Assembly (NCBI RefSeq): GCF_900240335.1
Contig: NZ_LT964979.1
Location: 2,170,001-2,234,000, forward strand
Length of the DNA stretch: 64,000 bases
Source: Flavimobilis massiliensis
GTDB lineage: Bacteria > Actinomycetota > Actinomycetes > Actinomycetales > Cellulomonadaceae
Reading direction: 5' to 3'
Shown here: positions 48,801 to 57,695 of the stretch, piece after piece
How the letters are laid out: each line of letters begins with the position of its first letter
Position numbering within the stretch: the stretch's first letter is position 1
Translations under genes and position numbers: made by a program
The notes under the pieces: model-generated
Told to the model about the DNA's origin: nothing
Seen by the model: only the letters and a program-made list of their open reading frames with translations
Databases searched by the model: none

Positions 48801-50098
48801 CCGACGTCCTCGGCGACGGTGGGCAGCACCCGTCCGCGCGGGTCGGGGCAGCAGTCCGGCCGGCACCTGTCGTACCAGGGGCCGAGGACGCCGGCGGCGC
48901 CGCACGTCGCCTGCGTGGGCACGCGGGTGGGGGCGGCGGTGCGCTCGGCGACGAGGTCGACGAGCCCGGCGACGAACGCGGGATGCACGCCGGGCGTGGG
49001 CACGCGCTCGGCCGGGAGGCCGAGCTCGGCGCACGTGTCGAGGGCTTCGGTGTCGAGGTCCCAGAGGACCTCCATGTGGTCGGAGACGAAGCCGAGCGGC
49101 ACGATGACGACGGCGTCCGGCCGCTCGTCGGGGTCGGCGGCGAGCTCGGCGAGGCGGTCGTTGATGTCGGGCTCGAGCCAGGGGGTGCGGGGGTCGCCCG
49201 AGCGTGACTGGTAGACGAGCTCCCACGGCACGGAGTCGTCGACGGCGGCCATGACGGCGTTCGCGACGGCGTAGTGCTGGGCCTCGTAGGCGCCGCCGTC
49301 GGCCCAGCCGACGGGTCCGTCGGGGCCGGTCTGGGGTCCGGTGACCTCGGCCGCGGCGGTGGGGATCGAGTGGGTGGCGAAGAGCACGCGGACGTCGCCG
49401 TGGGTGCGGAGGCGGTCGAGCGCCGCGCGCACGCCCTCGACGAACGGCGCGACGAAGCCGGGGTTGTCGAAGAACTGCCGGACCTTGTCGATGTGGAGGG
49501 TGCCCGTGAGGCCGGTGGCCTCGAGTGCCCCGGCGAGGTCCTCGCGGTACTGGCGGCAGCCGGAGTACGACGAGTACGCGGCGGTGACGATCGCGAGAAG
49601 GCGCCGGTGCCCCGCGTCTGCGGCGGAACGCAGCGTGTCGGCGAGGTAGGGGTCCCAGTTGCGGTTGCCCCACAGCACCGGGAGATCAAGCCCGCGGCGC
49701 GCAAGCTCGGTCTCGAGCGCGGCGCGCAGCTCCCGGTTCTGGTCGTTGATGGGGGAGACGCCGCCGTGGGCGCGGTAGTGGACGGCGACCTCCTCGAGGC
49801 GCTCGTCGGGGATGCCGCGGCCGCGTGTGACGTTGCGGAGGTAGGGCAGGACGTCGTCCTGGCCCTCGGGGCCGCCGAAGCCGACGAGGAGCACGGCGTC
49901 GTAAGCGACGGGCTCGGAGGGGACGACGGGCGGCAGCTGGCCGGCGATCTCGGCGAGGTAGTCGTCGAGGTCGATCTCGACGTCCTCGCAGCCGTCGGTG
50001 CCGCACGCGCAGCCGTGCGCGTCGTCATGAGTGTCATCGTGCGCGTCCGCGAGGGGAAGCACGGGCAGGCCGTCCCGGAACAGGTCGTCGGTGCTCAT
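48797..50098 (-). CDS. hemH: Coproporphyrin ferrochelatase with N-terminal His/Asp/Cys extension
   Basis: This 433-residue enzyme inserts Fe(II) into coproporphyrin III. The core starts AVLLVGFGGPEGQDDVLPYL (about 67-86). GGVSPINDQNREL, VTAAYSSYSGCRQY and the VYQSRSGDPRTPWLEPD active-site segment follow, and Cys residues near the end (YDRCRPDCCPDPRG) suit the actinobacterial 2Fe-2S site. The 65 residues before the core are unusual: ADAHDDTHDDAHGCACGTDG is His-, Asp- and Cys-rich, which looks metal-binding. Start overlaps the hemQ stop. Confidence 0.94.
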   Translation of the reverse strand: MSTDDLFRDGLPVLPLADAHDDTHDDAHGCACGTDGCEDVEIDLDDYLAEIAGQLPPVVPSEPVAYDAVLLVGFGGPEGQDDVLPYLRNVTRGRGIPDERLEEVAVHYRAHGGVSPINDQNRELRAALETELARRGLDLPVLWGNRNWDPYLADTLRSAADAGHRRLLAIVTAAYSSYSGCRQYREDLAGALEATGLTGTLHIDKVRQFFDNPGFVAPFVEGVRAALDRLRTHGDVRVLFATHSIPTAAAEVTGPQTGPDGPVGWADGGAYEAQHYAVANAVMAAVDDSVPWELVYQSRSGDPRTPWLEPDINDRLAELAADPDERPDAVVIVPLGFVSDHMEVLWDLDTEALDTCAELGLPAERVPTPGVHPAFVAGLVDLVAERTAAPTRVPTQATCGAAGVLGPWYDRCRPDCCPDPRGRVLPTVAEDVG

Positions 50099-50880
50099 GC
50101 GACGTCCAGGAGGATCGCGGCGAGACGCTCGACGCTCACGCGGCGGCCGGTGTAGAACGGCAGCTCGTCGCGCACGTGGCGGCGGGCCTCGGTGTAGCGC
50201 AGGTGACGCATGAGGTCGACGAGGTCGGTGAGCTCGTCGGCCTCGAGGCCGAGCAGCCACTCGTAGTCGCCGAGGGAGAACGCGGAGACCGTGTTGGACA
50301 GCACCTGGGGGAACTCGCGGCCCTTGAGACCGTGGTCGGCGAGCATGGCGCGCCGCTCGGCCTCGGGGAGCAGGTACCACTCGTAGGACCGCACGAACGG
50401 GTAGACGGTGAGCCAGTCCTTGGGTTCCTTGCCGGTCATGAACGCGGGCAGGTGGCGGGCGGTGAACTCGGCGGGACGGTGGACGCCCAGGACGTTCCAC
50501 ACGGGCAGCAGGTCGCCGAGGAGGACGGACGTGCGCAGGGCGCGCAGCGCGGCCTGAAGGCCGTCGGCGGTGGGCCCGGTGAGCCAGACGATGACGTCGG
50601 CGTCGGCGCGCAGCCCGGACGCGTCGTAGAGGCCGCGGAGGCCGACGCCCTCGGGCAGGTCCTCGACGAGGTCGGTGAGATCGGAGGCTGCGGCCTCGAG
50701 CAGCTCGACGACGGTCTCCTGCGTGACGGACGTCGCGGAGGCGTCGATCGCGTCGCCGAGGAGCCGGGTGAGGAGCGGTTCGGCGGCGGGGTCGCGCCGC
50801 AGGACGGCCCAGAGGGTGTAGGCGACGGGCTCGGGCCCGTCGTGCTCGGACGTGGGGGTGCCGTACGCGTCGTGGCTCAT
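50095..50880 (-). CDS. hemQ: Coproheme decarboxylase (HemQ/ChdC)
   Basis: This 261-residue chlorite-dismutase-family protein finishes haem b by decarboxylating coproheme. The catalytic region VYPFVRSYEWYLLPEAERR (about 160-178, Tyr) and HGLKGREFPQVLSNTVSAFSLGDYEWLL (haem-contact) are clear. Start ATG 50880 lies 127 bp from the hemY stop. Its presence with HemH and HemY fixes the coproporphyrin-dependent branch used by Actinobacteria and Firmicutes. Confidence 0.96.
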   Translation of the reverse strand: MSHDAYGTPTSEHDGPEPVAYTLWAVLRRDPAAEPLLTRLLGDAIDASATSVTQETVVELLEAAASDLTDLVEDLPEGVGLRGLYDASGLRADADVIVWLTGPTADGLQAALRALRTSVLLGDLLPVWNVLGVHRPAEFTARHLPAFMTGKEPKDWLTVYPFVRSYEWYLLPEAERRAMLADHGLKGREFPQVLSNTVSAFSLGDYEWLLGLEADELTDLVDLMRHLRYTEARRHVRDELPFYTGRRVSVERLAAILLDVA

Positions 50881-51007
50881 GGGGTCGATTGTTGCCCCTC
50901 GGGGGCCGTGAGGAAAATGCAGCGCGCAATATCTCGCCGTGATGAGGATCCGGAATGACGTCGTGACACGCGTCCACAAAAAGCGATGCGCATTTCCGCA
51001 CGACGTC

Positions 51008-52504
51008 TCAGGAATGTACGGCTGGTCCTGCACGTCGGGCATCGGCGACGACGGAGGCGAGCCCCGTCCCCGCGACCCATGCCCCGGTGACGTGCAGCCC
51101 GCCGACGTCGTCGAGCACGGCCCGCAGCCGGGCGACGCGGTCCGCGTGCCCGAGCGCCGCGAACGGCAGCCCCGCACCGAAGCGCACGACCTTCGCGCCG
51201 ACGACGTGCGCGGGCGTGAGCGGCACGCCGAGCAACTGCCCCGCGTCGTGGAGGGCCGTGCGTTCGAGGGACGTCGCCGACGCGTCGCCGGGGTCGGGGT
51301 CGCCGCCGAGCCGCCCGTAGGAGAGCCGCACGGCGTGGTGGCCGTCGGGCAGCGCGTCGCGCACCCACGCCCATTTGGCGCTCGAGTGCGTGAGCGCCTT
51401 GGCGCGCACGCCGTGCGCCGCGTTGACACCCTGCGCGACGAGCACGCCCGTGCCGCGCGGCGCGGCGTCGAGCCGCGGGTCGGCGAGGACGAGGGTGACG
51501 AGGCTCACGTGCCCGCTTGGCAGCTCGGGCAGAACGGAGCCGGGCACGTGCGGGGCGAGGAGGCGCGCGGCCTCGGCCGCGGTCGTCGCGACGACGACGT
51601 CCTCGGCGTCGAGAGTGGCCGACGCCCGCGCCCCGACGGCGTCCTCGAAAGTCCCGGGACGCGCGGGCCCGAGCGCGTGGATGCGCCAGCCGTCGCCGGT
51701 CCGCTCGAGACGTTCGACGTGCGTCGAGCGTCGGACGTCGCCGCCGCGCGCCGCGAGGTCCGCGAGGAGCGCGGCGCCGAGCGTGTGCATGCCGCCGCGG
51801 AGCCCCGCGACGGCCGACCCGGCGGGTGCGGCGGCCCGCAGCGCCGCGGCTGCGGCGACGAGCGAGCCGTGCCGGGCGACGTCCTCGCGCAGGCCGGGCG
51901 CAACGGCGTCGACGTCGAGGAGGTCCGCGCTCGCGGAGTGGACGCCACCGGCGACGGGCGCGACGAACGCGCGCAGCACGTCGTCGCCGAGGCGTGCCCG
52001 GACGAGGTGCCCGACGCTCACGCCGTCCGCACCCGCAGGGGGCCGTGTCCCGACGGACGCGGGCAGCGCGCCGTCGAGGCGCGCCCGCAGCCAGGCACGT
52101 GTCCCGAGTGCGCGCCGCACGACGTCGAGGTCACCCGGGATGCCGAGCACCCCCGAGCGCGGCAGCGGCATGAGCGCGTCGGGCGTCCGCACCCACGCGG
52201 GAGCGTCGGCGGGCGTGACGATCTCGCCCGCGAGGCCGAGCTCGTCGAGCAGGTCCGCGACCGCGGTCGAACGGGTCGCGAAGGACTCGGCGCCCGCGTC
52301 GAGCGTCACGCGGTCGAACGGGGAGTCGTCGGGGCACTGTGGCTCGGCGCCGTCGAGCCCGCCACGCTCGACGACGAGGGGGCCCACGCTGCCGCCGACG
52401 TGCGCGGACGCCTCGAGAAGCACGACGGAACGCCCGGCGCGGGCGAGCTCGCGCGCGGCGGTGAGCCCGGCGACGCCTCCGCCGACGACGATCGTGCGGC
52501 TCAT
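51008..52504 (-). CDS. hemY: Coproporphyrinogen III oxidase (CgoX/HemY type)
   Basis: This 498-residue flavoprotein begins with the FAD dinucleotide fold VVGGGVAGLTAARELARAG and has LDAGAESFATRS, FVAPVAGGVHSASADLLD and the C-terminal VTGAWVAGTGLASVVADA. It oxidises coproporphyrinogen to coproporphyrin with oxygen. Several residues of low complexity (about 45-60) are local insertions. Start ATG 52504 overlaps the hemE stop. Confidence 0.95.
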   Translation of the reverse strand: MSRTIVVGGGVAGLTAARELARAGRSVVLLEASAHVGGSVGPLVVERGGLDGAEPQCPDDSPFDRVTLDAGAESFATRSTAVADLLDELGLAGEIVTPADAPAWVRTPDALMPLPRSGVLGIPGDLDVVRRALGTRAWLRARLDGALPASVGTRPPAGADGVSVGHLVRARLGDDVLRAFVAPVAGGVHSASADLLDVDAVAPGLREDVARHGSLVAAAAALRAAAPAGSAVAGLRGGMHTLGAALLADLAARGGDVRRSTHVERLERTGDGWRIHALGPARPGTFEDAVGARASATLDAEDVVVATTAAEAARLLAPHVPGSVLPELPSGHVSLVTLVLADPRLDAAPRGTGVLVAQGVNAAHGVRAKALTHSSAKWAWVRDALPDGHHAVRLSYGRLGGDPDPGDASATSLERTALHDAGQLLGVPLTPAHVVGAKVVRFGAGLPFAALGHADRVARLRAVLDDVGGLHVTGAWVAGTGLASVVADARRAGPAVHS

Positions 52505-53616
52505 GAGTTCTCCGGCTGCCAGTCGTGGACGGTGCGGACGATGCCCGTGAGGACATCGGGGTCGGCGTCCGGCGGGACGCCGTGGCCGAGGTTGACGACG
52601 TGCGCGGGCGCGGCGAGGCCGCGGCGCAGGACGTCGTGGACGTGTGCGTCGAGCGTCGCACGGGGCGTGAAGAGGTAAGAAGGGTCGACGTTCCCCTGCA
52701 GGGGCGTCGCGTGCCCGAGCAGCGCGGAGGCCTCGTCGAGCGGCGTGCGGTGGTCGACGCCGACGACGTCCGCGCCGACGTCGCGCATCGCGGCGAGCAG
52801 GTGCCCAGTGCCGGTGCCGAAGTGGACGACGGGCACGCGCTGCCCGCCGACGTCGAGGGCGCGCACGGCGTCGAGCGCGAGCGCGGAGAACGGCGCGACG
52901 GACTCCGTGTAGGACGCGAGGGACAGCGAGCCTGCCCACGAGTCGAAGAGCTGGACGACGCTCGCGCCGGCCCGCACCTGCGTGACGAGGAAGTCCGACG
53001 TCACGCGGGCGCACCACGTGAGGAGGCGCGCCCAGAGCTCGGGGTCGGCGTGCATGAGGCCGCGTGCCGCGAGGTGGTCGCGTGACGGACGGCCCTCGAC
53101 GAGGTACGCCGCGAGGGTGAAGGGCGCGCCGCCGAAGCCGACGAGAGGCGTGTCGCCGAGGCCGGACGCGCCGGGCTCCGCGGCGAGCCCTGCGACGGTG
53201 AGGGCGACGGCCTCGGCGATCGGGGCGAGGGCCGTCTCGTCGAGGCTCAGCTCCTCGAGCCGCGCGACGTCGTCGGCCGTCCGCACGGGCGCGCCGAGGA
53301 CCGGCCCGATGCCGGGGGCGATGTCGACGTCGACGCCCGCGAGCCGCAGCGGCACGACGATGTCGGAGAAGAACACGGCGGCGTCGACGTGGTGGCGTCG
53401 CACGGGCTGGAGCGTGATCTCCGCGGCGAGCTCGGGCCGCAGGCACGACTCGATCATCCCGACGCCCTCGCGGACGCGCCGGTACTCGGGCAGGGAGCGT
53501 CCGGCCTGGCGCATGAACCAGACGGGTGCGACGTCCGGCCGTTCGCCACGAAATGCGCGCACAGCGCGCGACGAAGATGTCACATTGTCAGCAAGGGGAT
53601 GCGTCGTGAGATTCAC
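52501..53616 (-). CDS. hemE: Uroporphyrinogen decarboxylase
   Basis: This 371-residue enzyme removes four acetate carboxyls from uroporphyrinogen III. It has the signature VWFMRQAGRSLPEYRR (about 32-47), FFSDIVVPL, FDSWAGSLS and GHGVPPDADPD. The chosen GTG 53616 leaves 50 bp to the hemA GTG; the open frame could start as far as 53655 (TTG). The short distance implies tightly packed divergent promoters. Confidence 0.95.
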   Translation of the reverse strand: MNLTTHPLADNVTSSSRAVRAFRGERPDVAPVWFMRQAGRSLPEYRRVREGVGMIESCLRPELAAEITLQPVRRHHVDAAVFFSDIVVPLRLAGVDVDIAPGIGPVLGAPVRTADDVARLEELSLDETALAPIAEAVALTVAGLAAEPGASGLGDTPLVGFGGAPFTLAAYLVEGRPSRDHLAARGLMHADPELWARLLTWCARVTSDFLVTQVRAGASVVQLFDSWAGSLSLASYTESVAPFSALALDAVRALDVGGQRVPVVHFGTGTGHLLAAMRDVGADVVGVDHRTPLDEASALLGHATPLQGNVDPSYLFTPRATLDAHVHDVLRRGLAAPAHVVNLGHGVPPDADPDVLTGIVRTVHDWQPENS

Positions 53617-53658
53617 AAGAACTGATTGTGCCGTGAATTCGTCGCAGTGGTTCAATCA
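53611..53658. promoter_or_regulatory. hemE/hemA divergent control region
   Basis: The 50-bp gap between hemE and hemA is AT-richer than its surroundings. It includes a TGATTG (53623) / CAATCA (53653) dyad and an ATTCAC (53611) / GTGAAT (53633) dyad. Either could be an operator for coordinated haem-regulated control. The arrangement implies that one regulator acts on both arms. Confidence 0.45.
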
Positions 53659-53666
53659 TTCTCACC

Positions 53667-54887
53667 GTGAACATCTTGTCCTTCTCCGCGTCGCACCACG
53701 ACCTCGACCTCGACCTGCTCGAGATGCTCGGGTCGGTGGGTCCGGGGCTCGCGCGCGACGTCGTCGCGCCCGCCCCGGGGATCGTCGTCCCTCCGGCCGG
53801 CGCGGTCGTCCTCGCGACGTGCAACCGCGTCGAGGTCTACGTCGAGGCCGACGACGCGGCCGAGGCGACCGCGCGCGTCGCCACCGTCGTCGGTGCAGCC
53901 ACCGGTCTGCCGCGCGACGAGGTCACGGCCTCGCTCACGCGTCGGACGGGCGTCGACGCGGCCCGGCACCTCCTGCGCGTCGCCTCGGGCCTCGAGTCGA
54001 TGGTCGTCGGTGAGCGCGAGATCGCCGGCCAGGTGCGTCGGGCCGCGGTCCGCGCGCGTGAGCTCGGCACGTCGACACCAGCGCTCGACCTCCTCTTCGA
54101 GGAGGCATCGCGCACGTCGCGTCGCGTCGAGGCCGCGACGGGCCTCGGCGCCGTCGGCCGCTCCGTCGTCGGCGTCGGTCTCGACCTCGCGGGGGAGAAC
54201 CTGCCGCCGTGGCGGCAGGTGCGGGCCGTGCTCGTCGGCACGGGCTCGTACGCGGGGGCGGCCTTCGCGGCGCTCCGCAGCCGCGGCGTCGTCGACGTCC
54301 GCGTCCACTCCCGCTCGGGACGCGCCGAGGGCTTCGCGCACGCGCGCGGCGGCCTCGCGGTCGTGGGCGACGGCCTCGTCGACGCGGTCGCCGCCGCCGA
54401 CCTCGTCGTCTCCTGCTCGGGTCGTGTCGGGCACGTCCTCGACGCGGCGGGCGGCGCGTCGGCACGCGAGCGTGCGACCGCCCGCGCCGGGCGCCGGGCG
54501 CGCGAGCCCGACCCGACGGTGCGTCCCCTCGTCATCCTTGACCTCGCTCTGCGGCGCGACGTCGAGGCCGCGGTCGGTGACGTCGAGGGTGTCCTCCTTC
54601 TCGACCTCGCGACGATCGGTGCGCACGCCCCCGCGGCGGGGCCGCGACCGGTCGCGCACGCGGAGTCCCTCGTCGAGGAAGGTGTCGCCGGGCTCTCGGG
54701 CCGCGAGCTGCGCCGCCGCGTCGACGCCGCCGTCAAGGACGAGGCGCTCGCCCTCACCGCGGCGGCCGAGCGCGAAGCTGCGACCGCGGGCGTCGACGCC
54801 CGCGCGGCGCGTCGCGACGCGTACGCGCGCCGGCACGCCGCGCTCCTCGCGGCGAAGGCGGCGGCCGCGCACCGTCTCACGCACTGA
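53667..54887 (+). CDS. hemA: Glutamyl-tRNA reductase
   Basis: This 406-residue enzyme starts the C5 haem pathway. It carries VLATCNRVEVY (catalytic Cys), GLESMVVGEREIAGQVRRA (about 107-125), the NADPH domain start VRAVLVGTGSYAGAA and a helical dimerisation tail. Start GTG 53667. It diverges from hemE, so one control region serves both arms of the pathway. No ribosome-binding site stands out, possibly leaderless. Confidence 0.96.
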   Translation: MNILSFSASHHDLDLDLLEMLGSVGPGLARDVVAPAPGIVVPPAGAVVLATCNRVEVYVEADDAAEATARVATVVGAATGLPRDEVTASLTRRTGVDAARHLLRVASGLESMVVGEREIAGQVRRAAVRARELGTSTPALDLLFEEASRTSRRVEAATGLGAVGRSVVGVGLDLAGENLPPWRQVRAVLVGTGSYAGAAFAALRSRGVVDVRVHSRSGRAEGFAHARGGLAVVGDGLVDAVAAADLVVSCSGRVGHVLDAAGGASARERATARAGRRAREPDPTVRPLVILDLALRRDVEAAVGDVEGVLLLDLATIGAHAPAAGPRPVAHAESLVEEGVAGLSGRELRRRVDAAVKDEALALTAAAEREAATAGVDARAARRDAYARRHAALLAAKAAAAHRLTH

Positions 54888-54974
54888 CGCACAGGGTCTC
54901 GCCCCGACGGCCGGTCCCGACGTACGGTGGTCGGGCCCGTGCACGGTCCGACCGTGCGGGGGGCGCTCGGGGGA

Positions 54975-54996
54975 GACGGCGACGCTCGTCGCCGTC
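54975..54996 (+). terminator. Hairpin after hemA
   Basis: GACGGCGAC (54975-54983) and GTCGCCGTC (54988-54996) pair perfectly with a 4-nt GCTC loop. It lies about 90 bp after hemA and before the next gene, with no U-tract. Confidence 0.45.
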
Positions 54997-55028
54997 GGGC
55001 GTGAGCACGGACGACGACGCTGGGACGG

Positions 55029-56978
55029 ATGACGACGATGTGGACTGACGCGCAACGCACGACTGTGAGGGCCGGCCGCCCTGCCCGACACCGGGGCGGG
55101 CGCGCTGCCGCGCTCGTGAGCGCTGCGGCGCTCGTCGTGGGGGTCGGCGTGGCGGTCGTCGAGGCGGCGCCCGCCGCCGCTGCGCCTGTGGCCGCTGCGC
55201 CTGTGGCCGCTGCGCCCGTGGCCGCTGCGCCCGTGGTCGCGGCGAACGACGGCGACGGGCAGACGTTCGACACCGCGCTCGGCCGCTTCGACGCGGGCAG
55301 CATCATCACCGACGAGGTCTTCTTCGCCGGCGCCGACCTCAGCGCGGCGCAGGTCCAGACGTTCCTCGAGGGCAAGGTCCCGGACTGCGCCGCGACGACA
55401 GGGCCGACGTGCCTCAAGGACTTCCGCCTCACGACCGCGTCGGTCAAGGCCAACGACTACTGCCGCGCGTACAAGGGTGCGAAGAACGAGCGCGCGTCGA
55501 CCGTCATCTCCAAGGTCGCCGCCGCGTGCGGGGTGAGCGCGAAGTCGCTCCTCGTGCTGCTCCAGAAGGAACAGGGACTCGTCACCGCGAAGGCGCCCAC
55601 GCAGCGTCAGTACGACGCCGCGACCGGCTTCGCATGCCCCGACAACGGCGGGTGCAACCCGGAGAACGCAGGGTTCTTCAACCAGGTGTACGGCGCAGGG
55701 CGGCAGTACCAGCGGTACGTCAAGGAGACCGGTATCTACAACTGGCGACCCGCGGGCGAGACACATGAGATCCTCTACCACCCGAACCGCAGTTGCGGCA
55801 CGCGGACGGTGACGATCGCCAACAAGGCCACCGCAGGTCTCTACTACTACACGCCCTACACCCCGAACGCGGCCGCGATGGCGAACCTCTCCGGCACCGG
55901 TGACGAGTGCTCGTCGTACGGCAACCGCAACTTCTGGCGCCTCTTCACGCAGTGGTTCGGCTCGACGACGGTGAGCGTCACCGGTCCGGTCCAGGCGGCG
56001 TGGCTGCGGGCGGGCGGCGTCGACGGCAGCTTCGGACGGCAGCAGTCGGCGGTCCGCTGCTCGACGGGCTCGCCCCGCTACTGCGTGCAGACGTTCGCGG
56101 GCGGCACGGTCGCGTCGGCGGGGTCGTCGGGCTTCACGATGCCGGGCTCGGCGCTCCGCACGCGCTGGACGACAGCCGGCTCGGAGAAGGGCGCGCTCGG
56201 CTGGCCCAAGGCTGCGCAGCGGTGCGGCGCGGGCGGTGTGTGCACGCAGAAGTTCACGGGCGGGTACGCGGCGACCTCGCCGAAGACCGGGACGCGCGCG
56301 GTGCTCGGACGCCTCTCGACCGCGTGGGTGAAGGCTGGCGGACGCAACGGTGCGCTGGGCCTGCCGCGTGCCGAGCAGCGGTGCACGCGCTCCGGGAAGT
56401 CGTGCACGCAGAAGTTCCAGGGCGGGTACGCGACGACGCACCCGACGTACGGCACGCGGACCGTCACGGGCGACTTCTCGTCCCGCTGGGTGCGCACGGG
56501 CGGGCGGAACGGGTCGCTCGGCTGGCCGACGACGTCGCGCTACTGCTCGAAGGTCAAGGGCGGTGCGACGGCGTGCGGCCAGCGCTTCGCGAAGGGCGCG
56601 ATCACGTCGCACACGCGGTACGGCGTCCAGCACGTCAACGGCCGCATCGGTGCGGAGTGGCTCGCGCGGGCGAAGGCGGGCCGCTCGGTCGGGTACGCGA
56701 AGGCGCCGACGAGCTGCTCGAAGCGCAAGGGCGTCAACACGTGCCGGCAGGAGTTCTCCTCGGCGACGCTCGTGTCGCGCACGGGCAAGCGCACGGTCGC
56801 GGTGACGGGCATCAACCGCACGCTGTTCCTCAAGAACGAGAAGAAGCTCGGCCTGCCGACGTCGGACCGCACGTGCTCGGGCACGGGTAAGAAGAAGGTG
56901 TGCACGCAGTCGTTCGCGAAGGGCAAGATCGTCAAGAAGGGTTCGGGGCGGTCGAAGGTCGTGCTCACGCGTCGCTGA
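55029..56978 (+). CDS. Secreted LGFP-repeat protein
   Basis: This 649-residue protein has a long basic signal region (about 1-50) followed by AAAPV repeats (from 55176). A domain (about 80-310) resembles the hydrolase-like N-terminus of wall proteins (VSAKSLLVLLQKEQGLV; NPENAGFFNQVYGAGRQYQRY). LGFP-type repeats follow (about 325-600; e.g. AWVKAGGRNGALGLPRAEQ, each with a GLP or GWP turn and paired Cys). LGFP repeats bind mycolic-acid or cell-wall components. The many Cys pairs suggest stable extracellular folding. The ligand is unknown. Confidence 0.82.
   Translation: MTTMWTDAQRTTVRAGRPARHRGGRAAALVSAAALVVGVGVAVVEAAPAAAAPVAAAPVAAAPVAAAPVVAANDGDGQTFDTALGRFDAGSIITDEVFFAGADLSAAQVQTFLEGKVPDCAATTGPTCLKDFRLTTASVKANDYCRAYKGAKNERASTVISKVAAACGVSAKSLLVLLQKEQGLVTAKAPTQRQYDAATGFACPDNGGCNPENAGFFNQVYGAGRQYQRYVKETGIYNWRPAGETHEILYHPNRSCGTRTVTIANKATAGLYYYTPYTPNAAAMANLSGTGDECSSYGNRNFWRLFTQWFGSTTVSVTGPVQAAWLRAGGVDGSFGRQQSAVRCSTGSPRYCVQTFAGGTVASAGSSGFTMPGSALRTRWTTAGSEKGALGWPKAAQRCGAGGVCTQKFTGGYAATSPKTGTRAVLGRLSTAWVKAGGRNGALGLPRAEQRCTRSGKSCTQKFQGGYATTHPTYGTRTVTGDFSSRWVRTGGRNGSLGWPTTSRYCSKVKGGATACGQRFAKGAITSHTRYGVQHVNGRIGAEWLARAKAGRSVGYAKAPTSCSKRKGVNTCRQEFSSATLVSRTGKRTVAVTGINRTLFLKNEKKLGLPTSDRTCSGTGKKKVCTQSFAKGKIVKKGSGRSKVVLTRR
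55176..55235. repeat. Four 15-bp tandem units encoding AAAPV
   Basis: Units GCCGCTGCGCCTGTG (55176, 55191) and GCCGCTGCGCCCGTG (55206, 55221) repeat in frame just after the signal peptide. This makes a spacer in the wall-facing region and is expected to vary in copy number. Confidence 0.92.
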
Positions 56979-57051
56979 CGACGGACGGCTGAGCACGCTC
57001 TCATTCGCAGGCGACGTCCAGCGAGCGTCGAGGTTCGCGTCAGCGCACCGC

Positions 57052-57069
57052 GGTGAACTCAGGGTGAAC
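57052..57069 (+). promoter_or_regulatory. PHO-box-like direct repeat
   Basis: GGTGAAC at 57052-57058 and again at 57063-57069 form a direct repeat with an 11-bp period; on the opposite strand they read GTTCACC-CTGA-GTTCACC. This matches the actinobacterial PhoP box (11-nt repeats). It lies 30 bp before the GTG of the DUF4956/VTC operon, a good place for PhoP regulation of phosphate genes. Confidence 0.7.
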
Positions 57070-57098
57070 ACACACCCGAGCGATCCCCGGAGCCCGCC

Positions 57099-57695
57099 GT
57101 GCAGCACCTTCCTCTTGTCCTCGCCGATCTTGTCGCGATCAGCGTCCTCGTCCTCGCGGTGTACCACCCGCGGCACCGGCGCAAGGACCTCGCCGTCGCG
57201 TTCTTCGGCGTCAACGTCGGGGTCATGGCGGTCGCCGTCGTCCTCTCGGGCACGACGGTCGGTGCGGGGCTGGGCCTCGGGCTCTTCGGTGTCCTCTCGA
57301 TCATCCGACTGCGGTCGACCGAGCTGAGCCAGCGAGAGGTCGCGTACTACTTCGTGGCGCTCGCGCTCGGGCTCGTCTCGGGCCTCGGGGCGACGAGCGT
57401 CGCCGTGACGGCGGCGTTGCTCGTCGGCCTCGTCGCAGTTCTCGCGATCGTCGACGCGCCGGGCTTCCTCGGGCGTGACCGGGAACGGCTCGTCGTCCTC
57501 GACGCCGCGTACACGGACGACGTGGCGCTCGCGGACGCGGTCGAGCGTCTGCTCGGGGTGCGCCCGCACACGCTCGACGTTGTGCGGCTCGACCTCGTCA
57601 ACGACTCGACGACTGTGACGGTCCGGTTCCGTGAGCCGCGCGGCGGGCGTGCCGTCGCGGGTGACGCGGCGCTGCCCGTCGCGGTGACGGCATGA
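57099..57695 (+). CDS. DUF4956 membrane protein
   Basis: This 198-residue protein has about five hydrophobic helices (LPLVLADLVAISVLVLAVY; DLAVAFFGVNVGVMAVAVV; GLFGVLSIIRLRSTELSQRE) and a soluble C-terminal domain. DUF4956 proteins occur next to VTC-domain proteins in actinobacterial clusters, and may form the membrane partner of a polyphosphate polymerase. Start GTG 57099. It overlaps the next gene by 4 bp. Confidence 0.87.
   Translation: MQHLPLVLADLVAISVLVLAVYHPRHRRKDLAVAFFGVNVGVMAVAVVLSGTTVGAGLGLGLFGVLSIIRLRSTELSQREVAYYFVALALGLVSGLGATSVAVTAALLVGLVAVLAIVDAPGFLGRDRERLVVLDAAYTDDVALADAVERLLGVRPHTLDVVRLDLVNDSTTVTVRFREPRGGRAVAGDAALPVAVTA

Noticed and set aside
46612..50037. 1141-residue minus-strand frame over the haem genes
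   Set aside because: It is out of phase with hemH, hemC and hemD, whose catalytic motifs fix the real frames.
53652..57569. 1305-residue minus-strand frame
   Set aside because: It spans hemA and the LGFP gene on the other strand and has shadow composition (Arg/Asp-rich). No domain is seen.
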